Assembly (NCBI GenBank): GCA_016191435.1
Contig: JACPOQ010000028.1
Span: forward strand, 305,155-369,154
Origin: Chloroflexota bacterium
GTDB lineage: Bacteria; Chloroflexota; Dehalococcoidia; Tepidiformales; Tepidiformaceae
Length of the DNA stretch: 64,000 nucleotides
Reading direction: 5' to 3'
A program made the translations under genes and the position numbers. Positions 45,145-52,490 of this stretch are shown piece after piece (positions within the stretch are counted from its first letter, which is position 1; every line of letters begins with the position of its first letter). Below the pieces are notes generated by a model. The model did not search any database and was not told where the DNA came from. It saw only the letters and a list, made by a program, of their open reading frames with translations.

Positions 45145-45849
45145 TTATTCGAGCGTCACCTCGTCGCCTTCGCGGACCTCGCCCGCGGTGACGACGACGC
45201 CGTAGACGCCCGCCGCGGCCGCGTTCATCTCCGACACCGCGCGCAAAATCTTTGGCGAACCTTTGCTTGTCTGGTGGTCGAGCGTGATCATCACGCAGCG
45301 CTTATCCGGCTCGTTAACGGCGATGCGGGCGCTCTCGCCGAGCCGCAGCACGCCGCCAACCCAGGCGTTCTCCACGAACGGAGTGTCGTCGCCCGTATCG
45401 ATGTAGAAGTTCATGCGGAAGCGCAAGGGGTCATCCGCGGTTTCGCTCTCCTTCGCGATCGCGCGCACCGTGGACAGTGCCAACAGCGACGCAGGCGCAA
45501 CATCGAACGTGCCGCGGTAGTTCACGAGACAGTTCAGTGGCTTGCCGCCGAGCGCTTCGAGCTCTGCCAGCAGCTCCGGGCTGCCCGCCTCCATCACGGC
45601 TCCGGCCGGGGTCTGGACGTCGAACGCGGGGCGCTCGCCGGGCACCATGCGCGCGCTGTACGAAAGGATCGAGGGCGCCTCACGGCCGGTGAACCACGGG
45701 AAAACACTCCGCGACCCGGCCTGCACGAACGCGTACATACGGTCGCCGAGGATGCCCTGCAGCGTCAGCGGCGCAACGGCCAGCCGCTCTCCGCCCATCG
45801 ACTTCACGGGATAGCGGTGGATGCTCGAAATGCGGCCAACGACGGTCAT
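45145..45849 (-). CDS. MOSC-domain protein
   Basis: A 234-residue protein with the N-terminal beta-barrel (ISSIHRYPVKSMGGERL) and the MOSC core that carries a conserved cysteine in KRCVMITLDHQTS near residue 195. MOSC proteins bind molybdenum cofactor and sulfur; the mARC and YcbX members reduce N-hydroxylated compounds. The ATG at 45849 follows GGAGGG by 7 nt. It converges on the AAA ATPase gene with 3 nt between stops. No ferredoxin or reductase partner is present, so substrate and electron donor are unknown. Confidence 0.85.
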   Translation of the reverse strand: MTVVGRISSIHRYPVKSMGGERLAVAPLTLQGILGDRMYAFVQAGSRSVFPWFTGREAPSILSYSARMVPGERPAFDVQTPAGAVMEAGSPELLAELEALGGKPLNCLVNYRGTFDVAPASLLALSTVRAIAKESETADDPLRFRMNFYIDTGDDTPFVENAWVGGVLRLGESARIAVNEPDKRCVMITLDHQTSKGSPKILRAVSEMNAAAAGVYGVVVTAGEVREGDEVTLE

Positions 45850-46001
45850 GTTTTGCCCTCCGGTGGCCACTCCACAAGGACGCGACCAGGCCCGGAGCAT
45901 AGACTACCGCTGAGGCCGGCTCCAGCCGCGACGGCTGTGGATCGGGAGGCCGCGCGCGAGTGGATCACCCGGCCGCCGCCGGATGCGATAATCTCGTCGC
46001 A

Positions 46002-47366
46002 ATGGAATCCCCCCGGACCCAATATGCGACGACGAGCGACGGCCACGCCATCGCGTACGCAGTGAACGGCTCCGGTCCGTACCTCGTCGCCGTCCCGGCG
46101 CCGCCAGATAACCACATCGAGCTTGAGTGGGCCGACCCGGAACGCCGCGAGAACCTCGAGATGCTTGGGCGCGTCCGGACGGTCGTCCGCTTCGATGGCC
46201 GCGGGACGGGCATGTCCGACCGGTCGGCGGACGACTTCTCGCTGGACGCGCGCCGCCGGGACATGGAGGCGGTCATGCGGCGGCTCGGCAACCCGCCTTC
46301 GGTGCTCCTGACTGGCACCCACGGCACCCAGCTCGCCGCCGCATACGCGGCGGTGCACCCGGACGAAGTCACGCACATCATCGCGGTCAACCCGTTTCTC
46401 GGCGGTGAAGAGTTCATGTCGCGCGAAAAGCTGAAGATGTGGCAGAGCATCCTCGAGACCGACTACACGCTCTTTACTGAAGCCATGGGCGCCGAAATCT
46501 TCGGCTGGGGCCAGGAACGTGGACGGCAGTTCGGCGAGTTCTTCCGCCAATGCGTGAGCGCCGAGACGGCGTTGCGCCTTTACGACGCGATGATTGAGGT
46601 GAACCTCACGGAAACGCTTGCTGCCGTCGACACGCCGATGCTCGTTATCCGGACGCAGGACTCCGGCTTCTCGGCGCCGCCGGTCGTGCGGCGGTTCGCC
46701 GCCGCCGCCCACAACGCGACGCTCGTGTTCAGTGGCGGCCTCCCCACGGATGGCCCAACGCCGGACCTCATGCGGCTTATCGGCGAGTTCCTGGGCGAGG
46801 ATTGGTCCGTGGCCGAATCGGAAGCGCCGCACCGGGTCCCGGCGCCGGCTCCTGTGCCGGACGTCCAGGCGCTCCGCATCCTGCTGTTCACCGACCTCGA
46901 AGGCCACACGGCGATGATGTCGCAGCTCGGGGACCATGGCGGCCGCGAGGTCCTGCGCGAGCACGAGCGGCTGACCCGCGACGCCCTCGCCGCCCACGGC
47001 GGGAGCGAGGTGAAGACGCTTGGGGACGGCTTCATGGCGAGCTTCGGTTCGGCCCAGCGCGCGCTCGAGTGCGCGTCGGCGCTGCAACGCGCGGTCAGCA
47101 GCTCGGACATCCTCGGCCAGCGGTTGATGCGCATCCGCATCGGCATCAACGCCGGCGAGCCCATCGCCGAAGACGACGACCTCTTCGGGCACTCGGTGAT
47201 CGCGGCCTCGCGTATCGCCTTGCAGGCGGCCGGTGGCGAAATCCTCGTCGCGAACGTCGTCCGGGAGCTCGTCGCGGGCAAGGGTTTTCTCTTCCACGAC
47301 CGCGGCCCGCTGGCACTCCGCGGGCTCGACGAGCCCGTCCGCGTCTGGGAGCTCAACTGGCGGTGA
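46002..47366 (+). CDS. Alpha/beta-hydrolase-like domain fused to a class III nucleotide cyclase
   Basis: A 454-residue protein. Residues 1-265 have the alpha/beta-hydrolase fold, but the nucleophile elbow (GxSxG) reads GTHGT at 105-109, so serine is replaced by histidine and esterase activity is doubtful. Residues 290-454 form a class III adenylate/guanylate cyclase domain: metal aspartates D298 (LFTDLEG) and D342 (LGDGF), and K338 for the base. The transition-state asparagine position reads VIAASR (I400), a change seen in some fused cyclases from Chloroflexota and actinobacteria as I recall. TAATCT lies 7 nt before the ATG at 46002, so it is probably leaderless. A ligand-sensing cyclase is the likely role. 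Confidence 0.82.
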   Translation: MESPRTQYATTSDGHAIAYAVNGSGPYLVAVPAPPDNHIELEWADPERRENLEMLGRVRTVVRFDGRGTGMSDRSADDFSLDARRRDMEAVMRRLGNPPSVLLTGTHGTQLAAAYAAVHPDEVTHIIAVNPFLGGEEFMSREKLKMWQSILETDYTLFTEAMGAEIFGWGQERGRQFGEFFRQCVSAETALRLYDAMIEVNLTETLAAVDTPMLVIRTQDSGFSAPPVVRRFAAAAHNATLVFSGGLPTDGPTPDLMRLIGEFLGEDWSVAESEAPHRVPAPAPVPDVQALRILLFTDLEGHTAMMSQLGDHGGREVLREHERLTRDALAAHGGSEVKTLGDGFMASFGSAQRALECASALQRAVSSSDILGQRLMRIRIGINAGEPIAEDDDLFGHSVIAASRIALQAAGGEILVANVVRELVAGKGFLFHDRGPLALRGLDEPVRVWELNWR

Positions 47367-47456
47367 GCGCCGCTGTCGGCTTGGGGTTCCGCTGAAGCTC
47401 TCCAAGCCAGCAAGCCGGGGCTAATCGCCGCAGCAAGGTTTACAGGCAACCGTTTT

Positions 47457-47471
47457 GACGCTGTGAGCGTC
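47457..47471. repeat. Short inverted repeat GACGCT / AGCGTC
   Basis: Perfect 6-bp arms with a GTG centre, in the non-coding region after the cyclase gene. It is too small to interpret alone; it lies 75 bp before the larger structured block. Confidence 0.35.
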
Positions 47472-47530
47472 ATGCTTAAGCGCCAATGACAACGGCGGCG
47501 CGCGGAGACGTACATGGCGAACGGGCTGCT

Positions 47531-47790
47531 GATACTCAAGCTAACTCTAGGAGCCTGACTGTTTACTAGGAATCGCCACATGACGGTTCGTGATCGACCT
47601 CACCTAAAAGGCCCGAGAAGGCCTCAGTTCATCACAGGTCTGACACTGAGACCCCCGCATTACGAACATAAGCGGGACGTTATGGATTAAACCGACAGGC
47701 TCCTAGTGCTGGCGATGTGCATGCTCCCGAGATCGCCGTGAGCTCGACTTGGCGCTCGTCGCCGGTTGAGCTCACGGTCTCATGATTCCT
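47531..47790 (+). ncRNA. Candidate structured non-coding RNA (or MITE-like element)
   Basis: A 482-bp gap without a gene, of clearly lower G+C than its surroundings. CTAGGAGCCTG (47547-47557) pairs perfectly with CAGGCTCCTAG (47696-47706), enclosing hairpins AGGCC/GGCCT (47609-47624), GGTCT/AGACC (47637-47653) and CCCGC/GCGGG (47654-47676). Then follow GGCGAT/ATCGCC (47711-47737) and a very strong hairpin at 47736-47777. A GATACT box at 47531-47536 would start a transcript right before the closing stem. The same data fit a small inverted-repeat element of about 160 bp. I recognise no known RNA family. Confidence 0.4.
47736..47777 (+). terminator. Strong 18-bp hairpin between convergent transcripts
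   Basis: CCGTGAGCTCGACT (47736-47749) pairs with GGTTGAGCTCACGG (47764-47777) with two G-U pairs; GGCG/CGCC extends it around a CTCGT loop. A T-rich stretch follows on the plus strand (about 47778-47800). It would stop plus-strand transcripts and also lies beyond the collagen-like gene on the minus strand. Confidence 0.55.
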
Positions 47791-47848
47791 CTTTCTTCAC
47801 CTTGGACCTACATACGAGCACGGCCAGTCGAAGTCGCGACGTGCAGGC

Positions 47849-48616
47849 TCAGCAGGCCACGATTAGGCTGAAGGGAGCGTCCATTTCCGCTCCCGCGGTT
47901 GAGGACACCGAGACTCCCAGTTGATTGAACCCCAGCTTGAAAGGTGTGGCGAAGCCCTTGCCAGTGAAGGGCGCCTGGTCGTCCCAGACGGCTGCGACCC
48001 AGGCGCAGCTGTCGACGCTCCGGTTGAACGCGATACTGTAAAGACCCGTGTAACCAGTGAACTTGCCCGTATACCTGTCGTCGAGCTCTACCTCCGGCGA
48101 GGCCGCGACGATCGTCCCGTCAGTGTTCATCCTGACAAAGATGCTGATGCCTGCGGGTCCTTGCGGCCCCGCAGGACCCTGTGCACCAGCGGGGCCTTGC
48201 GGCCCGGCAGGACCTCGTTCGCCGGCGGGGCCTTGCGGCCCGGCGGGGCCTTGCGGCCCGGCGGGGCCTTGCGGCCCGGCAGGACCTTGCGGCCCGGCAG
48301 GACCTTGTTCGCCGGCGGGGCCTTGCGGCCCGGCGGGACCCGCTGGGCCCTGCGGGCCGGTAATGCTGATGTCTACCGCCCTGAGACTGGCAGGACATGC
48401 TTGCGAAGGCTCGACGATGACGACGATGCCGACGCGTCCGGGCGTGTTACATAAGTGTACCTGGCTTGCATCGCCACCGTGAGCGCTCGCGAGACGGGTA
48501 TCTTCCACGGCGGCGAGGGCCACAACCACGGCTCCCAGCGCTGCGATTGCCAGGACGGCTCGTGCGTGCCTGCCACGCTGCCGCAGGACCTTTAGGAGGC
48601 TTGACGCGTAAGTCAT
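47849..48616 (-). CDS. Secreted or anchored collagen-like protein
   Basis: A 255-residue protein. An N-terminal hydrophobic helix (about 19-38) serves as signal peptide or anchor. A short domain with two cysteines follows, then 23 uninterrupted Gly-X-Y triplets (mostly GPQ and GPA, with GEQ and GER), and a C-terminal globular domain of about 100 residues with a Cys pair. The latter probably helps trimerise the helix, as in other bacterial collagen-like proteins. It lies 30 nt downstream of the lipoprotein gene, so the two likely form an operon. A surface filament or adhesion role is inferred. The region has features of transferred DNA. Confidence 0.85.
   Translation of the reverse strand: MTYASSLLKVLRQRGRHARAVLAIAALGAVVVALAAVEDTRLASAHGGDASQVHLCNTPGRVGIVVIVEPSQACPASLRAVDISITGPQGPAGPAGPQGPAGEQGPAGPQGPAGPQGPAGPQGPAGPQGPAGERGPAGPQGPAGAQGPAGPQGPAGISIFVRMNTDGTIVAASPEVELDDRYTGKFTGYTGLYSIAFNRSVDSCAWVAAVWDDQAPFTGKGFATPFKLGFNQLGVSVSSTAGAEMDAPFSLIVAC
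48157..48362. repeat. Tandem 18-bp repeats encoding Gly-X-Y
   Basis: Near-identical units around CTTGCGGCCCGGCGGGGC encode the collagen-like stretch. Such tracts change length by slippage, so the number of triplets may vary between strains. Confidence 0.8.
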
Positions 48617-48646
48617 GATCGTTCTCTTTCTCCCTGGCCCGGCCGG

Positions 48647-49312
48647 TCACGGCCCTAACGTGATCGTGCTCGTCCGGCTGACGGTGGCGAGGCGCGGGGT
48701 CGAGCCGATGCTGAGCTGCACTTGCAGCGTCTGCGTATTTAGCTTTGGCGCCGGTTGCACGCCTGGCCTGGGGCCTATGGCCGGGTTCGCCGCGAGACCA
48801 TCGGTCCCCACGCGCGGTATCGGCACCGGCGTGAACGCCACGCTGCCGCGCTGCTCGCCGTTGTTTAGCACCACCCACCCGGCGACCAGCTTCCCGTCGT
48901 CCGAGGACTCCACGGCGCGATACAGGCCAGCGTCCCCCTTAGCGGCGGCTGCTGTGAAGTTCAGCTTGCGTCCGTCGGCTAACTGCACCGTCCCTTTCGC
49001 GCTGGACTTCGTGAGCTCGGCTTCGAGGGATGCGCTCTCGGCCGTCAGCTTGAGTGAACGCGCCTCCGCTGTGCCCGAGAACCACTGCGACACCTGGTTC
49101 CCGTCGCAGACGTATGCTCGGGTCGTCCGGCCGTCTTGCGTGACGGCAATGCCGATAAACGCATCTAGACCCTCAACTTGGCCGACGTAAACGCCGACAA
49201 GGCCGTCTGACGTCTCACGGACCGTGGTTTCCCCACTCCCGCCGCCACCGCCACACGCAGCCGCCAGGATGCCCAGTGTTGCGACGAACGCGATCGTTCC
49301 AGTCCTCCACAT
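48647..49312 (-). CDS. Lipoprotein of unknown function
   Basis: A 221-residue protein. The signal peptide ends in a lipobox LAAAC, followed by a Gly-rich spacer, so it should be lipid-anchored outside the cytoplasmic membrane. The mature part (about 30-160) is a beta-rich domain (LVGVYVGQVEGLDAFIGIAVTQDG start), with a Pro-rich stretch and a C-terminal beta region. GGAGG precedes the ATG. It is the first gene before the collagen-like gene, with 30 nt between them; the two may act together at the surface. I do not recognise a family. Confidence 0.7.
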   Translation of the reverse strand: MWRTGTIAFVATLGILAAACGGGGGSGETTVRETSDGLVGVYVGQVEGLDAFIGIAVTQDGRTTRAYVCDGNQVSQWFSGTAEARSLKLTAESASLEAELTKSSAKGTVQLADGRKLNFTAAAAKGDAGLYRAVESSDDGKLVAGWVVLNNGEQRGSVAFTPVPIPRVGTDGLAANPAIGPRPGVQPAPKLNTQTLQVQLSIGSTPRLATVSRTSTITLGP

Positions 49313-49379
49313 GTCGCCTGCCTCCTCTTCTGCTCGGTGTAATGGGTGCGCCGAAGGAATCGACCATCACGACGGGGTC

Positions 49380-49739
49380 CTATCGTCCCTTCGCGTAATT
49401 GCTGGCGCCGTACCAGTCGACGACCACCGCCGGCTCGTCGCCGACCACCCAGGCGTCGTGACCCTGGGGTAGGGAGGTGACGTCGCCGGGGTGAGCGATG
49501 AACTCGGTGCCATCGTCCATGCGGATGGCCAGCCTGCCGCTGAGGTGGTACTGGAAGTGGGGCGCCTCGCAACTGCTGGTCCCGGCTATGGGCTTCACGT
49601 CGTTCGACCAGCGCCAGCCCGGCTGGAACACCAGCCGGCCGATCTCGGCCTCACCGATGCGAAGGATCTCGGCCTCGCCGTTTGGAAACGTGCGCGTCTC
49701 GTCCGGGCGGCCAAAGCTCTTGTGCTCGGTCTCCTGCAT
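49380..49739 (-). CDS. Cupin-domain protein
   Basis: A 119-residue single-domain cupin. The two beta-motifs are around WSNDVKPIAG...APHFQYHLSGRLAIRM and PGDVTSLPQGHDAWVVGDEPAVVVDW, but the first motif lacks the usual HxH pair and keeps only one histidine, so metal binding is uncertain. AAGGAG precedes the ATG at 49739. A TTGACA / TAGAGT promoter with an operator in its spacer lies upstream, and a TetR regulator is divergent, so expression should be TetR-controlled. A small-molecule-binding or detoxifying role is possible; the ligand is unknown. Confidence 0.75.
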   Translation of the reverse strand: MQETEHKSFGRPDETRTFPNGEAEILRIGEAEIGRLVFQPGWRWSNDVKPIAGTSSCEAPHFQYHLSGRLAIRMDDGTEFIAHPGDVTSLPQGHDAWVVGDEPAVVVDWYGASNYAKGR

Positions 49740-49777
49740 TACGCTCTCTCCTTGTCGTGTGTGAGTGGCCGGCGCAA

Positions 49778-49806
49778 ACTCTAATCTACTAGTAGGTAGA
49801 TGTCAA
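49778..49806 (-). promoter_or_regulatory. Cupin promoter with a TetR operator in the spacer
   Basis: On the minus strand: -35 TTGACA (49806-49801), a 17-bp spacer, -10 TAGAGT (49783-49778). The spacer holds ATCTACTAGTAGGTAGAT (49784-49801), with outer arms ATCTAC/GTAGAT and the palindrome CTACTAGTAG inside. A similar half-site, TATTAGTAGATA, lies at 49809-49820 towards the tetR start. This is the expected layout for repression by the divergent TetR protein. Confidence 0.7.
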
Positions 49807-49837
49807 CGTATTAGTAGATAAGATTCTTGGGGTGCTG

Positions 49838-49843
49838 TAGGAT
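49838..49843 (+). promoter_or_regulatory. -10 box of the leaderless tetR transcript
   Basis: TAGGAT, 6 nt before the ATG at 49850. The second operator-like half-site at 49809-49820 lies where a -35 region would be, so autorepression is likely. Confidence 0.55.
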
Positions 49844-49849
49844 AGGGAC

Positions 49850-50461
49850 ATGCTCAGGACGAAGCGCCCCGCTCCCGACACCGCGCAGCGGATCCTTGAG
49901 GTCGCCGAACGGTTGGTCCAAAAGAGGGGGTTCAACGGGTTCAGCTACGCCGATGTCGCCAGGGAGCTGGGTATTACCACCGCCAGTCTCCATTACCACT
50001 TCGCGGGCAAGGCACAGTTGGGCGAGGCCCTGCTTGCCCGCTACTCTGAGCGTTTTAGCGAGGCTCTGTCGGTCATCGACGCTCGTCCTGCTGCTGGTCC
50101 GGCAAAGCTTGAGGCTTATGCAGAGCTCTATGCGGACGTCCTGAACGGCCAACGCCTCTGCTTGTGCGGCATGCTCGCGGCTGACTACGAGACTCTGCCG
50201 AAGGGCATGCGCCAGTCCGTCGTCACGTTCTTCGACGAAAACGAACGCTGGCTGACGAGCATCCTGCAGAAGGGGCGAGAGGACGGAAGCCTCCAGTATG
50301 AGGGGTCCGCCGTTGACGCGGCCAGGCTCATCGTGAGCGGGCTGGAGGGAGCGATGCTTGTCACGCGCCCGTACGGGGACATCACTCGATTCAGGGTCGC
50401 GGCAAGGGGGCTGCTGGCGAGCCTGACCAGGGCCGGCCGGTCTCAGGCTCCGGCAGACTAA
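49850..50461 (+). CDS. TetR-family transcriptional regulator
   Basis: A 203-residue TetR repressor. The N-terminal helix-turn-helix spans about 12-58 (AQRILEVAERLVQKRGFNGFSYADVARELGITTASLHYHFAGKAQL in order). The C-terminal helical domain should bind a ligand and dimerise. It is of the AcrR/YxaF-like type with an RLCLCGMLAADY segment. It is divergent from the cupin gene, and the operator lies between them. Its 3' end overlaps, antisense, the extended end of the BtuF-like gene by 71 bp. Confidence 0.93.
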   Translation: MLRTKRPAPDTAQRILEVAERLVQKRGFNGFSYADVARELGITTASLHYHFAGKAQLGEALLARYSERFSEALSVIDARPAAGPAKLEAYAELYADVLNGQRLCLCGMLAADYETLPKGMRQSVVTFFDENERWLTSILQKGREDGSLQYEGSAVDAARLIVSGLEGAMLVTRPYGDITRFRVAARGLLASLTRAGRSQAPAD

Positions 50462-51338
50462 GGTCTTGACACGAAATAACCTTGCACATACACATATATG
50501 TGTGAAGTTGAGCAGGCCATCCGCATACGTTACCAAGCGATGGCACCAATGCTGAACGAGCGGCAGCGGCGCTGCTTCGCCGGCAGCGAGGCGTTGGCGC
50601 TAGGCCGAGGGACGGGCCTGGCTGCAGGATGTCCGGCGCTTTGATCTCGTGGATGCGCCCGGCGCGGACGGCGGCGATTTCGGCCCAGCCAGGGCGTGAC
50701 GCGATGCGCGCCAGGTTTGCCTTCTTCCCGCACCAGCTCGCGACGATCAGCTCCGGGTCGGCCGCGATCACGTCCTCTGGCGCGATCACGCGGTCCGTGG
50801 CCGCGGCGCCGCGGCGGCCGGCAAAGATGTCCTCGCCGCCACAGCGTTCGATAATCTCGCCGACCCAGGCGATGCCGCTGATGAACGGCTCGTCCCATTC
50901 TTCGAAGTAGACACGCGGGCTCCGTGTGAGGCCGGAATTCGCCGCGAAGACCGATTCGAGTTCGCTTCGCAGGTCCACGATGAGCCGCTCGCCGGCTTCC
51001 GCCTCCCCGAGGGCGCCGGCGATCATCGCAATGGCCGTGTACGTCTCGTCGAGCGTCCGCTGATTCGTCACCAGCACCTGCGCGCCGCGCCGCACAAGCT
51101 CGCGCACGATGTCCGCCTGAAGGTCGGAGAAGCCGAGCACCAAGTCCGGCTCCAGGGCAAGGATGCGTCCCACGTGAGCCGTCTGGAAAGCAGCGACATG
51201 CGGCTTCTTACGCGCTTCGGGCGGCCTTACCGCATAGCCACTCACGCCCACCACGCGCTCGTGGCACCCGAGCCTGAACGCGATCTCGGTCGTTTCGGCG
51301 GTGAGGCAGACGATGCGCCGTGGACCGTAGCCGGCCAC
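50391..51338 (-). CDS. BtuF-like periplasmic-binding-fold protein with a disturbed C-terminus
   Basis: Cobalamin/iron-siderophore type substrate-binding fold without a signal peptide, so probably cytoplasmic. RRIVCLTAETTEIAFRLG, VVGVSGY, ILALEPDLVLGFSDLQ and VYFEEWDEPFISGIAW are typical. I start at the GTG at 51338, directly after the purS stop; a TTG at 51359 is possible. The family normally ends soon after RIHEIKAPDILQPGP with a short helix; here, from about 50600, the frame runs into Arg/Ser/Cys-rich sequence for 70 more residues and into the antisense of tetR. The native 3' end seems lost. No permease or ATPase is adjacent. Confidence 0.65.
   Translation of the reverse strand: MAGYGPRRIVCLTAETTEIAFRLGCHERVVGVSGYAVRPPEARKKPHVAAFQTAHVGRILALEPDLVLGFSDLQADIVRELVRRGAQVLVTNQRTLDETYTAIAMIAGALGEAEAGERLIVDLRSELESVFAANSGLTRSPRVYFEEWDEPFISGIAWVGEIIERCGGEDIFAGRRGAAATDRVIAPEDVIAADPELIVASWCGKKANLARIASRPGWAEIAAVRAGRIHEIKAPDILQPGPSLGLAPTPRCRRSSAAAARSALVPSLGNVCGWPAQLHTYMCMCKVISCQDLSLPEPETGRPWSGSPAAPLPRP
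50490..50503. repeat. Perfect 14-bp AT-rich palindrome
   Basis: ACACATATATGTGT, in the short AT-rich stretch just after the TetR stop. It stands out from the high-GC surroundings. It could be a regulator site or a trace of an insertion end. Confidence 0.5.
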
Positions 51339-51339
51339 C

Positions 51340-51603
51340 TCAGGCCTTCTCGACCTCAAAGGTGTACGTCTCGATCACCGGGTTCGCGAGCAGCCGCGAA
51401 CACATCTGGTCGACCTGCTTCTGCGCTTTATCTTTGTCTTTCGCCGTCAGGCGCACCTGGAAATAGCGGCCGGAGCGCACGCCCTCGACGCCCGAGAAGC
51501 CGAGCGACCCGAGGGCGCCGGCGATGGTGTTGCCCTCCGGGTCGTTCACCGTCGGCTTGAGCGCGATGAAGACGCGGGCGAGGTAGCTCTTTTCGTCGCT
51601 CAT
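51340..51603 (-). CDS. purS: Phosphoribosylformylglycinamidine synthase subunit PurS
   Basis: An 87-residue PurS: YLARVFIALKPTVNDPEGNTIAGALGSLGF followed by a basic helix and the ending YTFEVEKA. It bridges PurL and PurQ in the FGAM synthase complex of the Gram-positive type. The start overlaps the purC stop (ATGA). purQ and purL, which normally follow, are not here; the next gene is the BtuF-like one, so they must be elsewhere. Confidence 0.95.
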   Translation of the reverse strand: MSDEKSYLARVFIALKPTVNDPEGNTIAGALGSLGFSGVEGVRSGRYFQVRLTAKDKDKAQKQVDQMCSRLLANPVIETYTFEVEKA

Positions 51604-52490
51604 GCTGGCAGGTCCTCTCCTGTGAGCATGCGGTAGGCCTCGAGGTAGCGGGCGGTCGTGGCGGCCGCAACTTCGGGCGGCAGCGTTGGGGCCGGGTCGC
51701 CGTCTTTCCAGCCACTGGCGGCCAGCCAGTCGCGGACGGGCTGCTTGTCGAAGCTCGGTTGCGCGCCGCCGGGCCGGTACCCATCGAGCCGCCAGAAGCG
51801 GCTGCTATCCGGTGTCAGCACTTCATCGATGAGGATGACCTCTTCGTTCCAGAGCCCGAACTCGAACTTGGTATCGGCGATGATGATGCCGCGTTCGAGG
51901 GCGACAGTGTGGGCGTAATGGTAGATCGCGATGGAACGCAGCCGCGCGGCATTCGCGGGCTCCTCCCCGATAAGCGCCTCCAGCTCCTCGAATGTGATGT
52001 TCTCGTCGTGGCCGGTATCCGGCTTGGTTGTGGGCGTGAAGATCGGTTCCGCCAGTCGCTGCGATTCTTCGAGTCCTTCGGGCAACCGGATCCCGCAGAT
52101 CCCGCCGGACTTCTGGTACTCCTTCCACCCGGTACCGGAGAGATAGCCGCGGACGATGCATTCCGCGTCCAGCCGCTTCGCCCTGCGGACGAGCATGCTG
52201 CGGCCGTAGTAGCGCTCGTCGAGCGGCAACGGCACGAGCCCGGCGTTCTCCGCCGTGATGAGCGCGAGGAAATGGTTCGGGACGACCTCTTTGATGCGGT
52301 CGAACCACCAGGCGGACAGCCGCGACAGCACCTCGCCCTTGCGTGCCACGCCGCCGCCGAGCACGACATCGAACGCGGACACGCGATCGGTCGCGACAAT
52401 CAGAAGCTTGTCGCCGAGGTCGAAGGTGTCGCGCACTTTGCCGCGATGGATGCGGCCGGGAAGGTCAGTATCGAGCAACAGGTCGTGCAT
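51600..52490 (-). CDS. purC: Phosphoribosylaminoimidazole-succinocarboxamide synthase (SAICAR synthetase)
   Basis: A 296-residue SAICAR synthetase, which joins CAIR and aspartate using ATP in purine synthesis. The first signature is RGKVRDTFDLGDKLLIVATDRVSAFD. LVRRAKRLDAECIVRGYLSGTGWKEY and IADTKFEFGLW mark the active site. The length is that of the eukaryote/yeast-like longer form. It overlaps the upstream membrane-protein gene by 26 nt and the downstream purS by 4 nt, so it is inside an operon. Confidence 0.96.
   Translation of the reverse strand: MHDLLLDTDLPGRIHRGKVRDTFDLGDKLLIVATDRVSAFDVVLGGGVARKGEVLSRLSAWWFDRIKEVVPNHFLALITAENAGLVPLPLDERYYGRSMLVRRAKRLDAECIVRGYLSGTGWKEYQKSGGICGIRLPEGLEESQRLAEPIFTPTTKPDTGHDENITFEELEALIGEEPANAARLRSIAIYHYAHTVALERGIIIADTKFEFGLWNEEVILIDEVLTPDSSRFWRLDGYRPGGAQPSFDKQPVRDWLAASGWKDGDPAPTLPPEVAAATTARYLEAYRMLTGEDLPA

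Noticed and set aside
47547..47706. Integron attC site
   Set aside because: The ends lack the RYYYAAC/GTTRRRY core sequences, and no integron integrase or cassette array is present.
48157..48362. CRISPR-like array
   Set aside because: The 18-bp units are directly joined with no spacers and encode collagen-type triplets.
48057..48482. Plus-strand Gly/Pro-rich frame opposite the collagen-like gene
   Set aside because: The repeat is near-symmetrical, so both strands encode Gly-Pro repeats; only the minus strand has a signal peptide, ribosome-binding site and globular ends.
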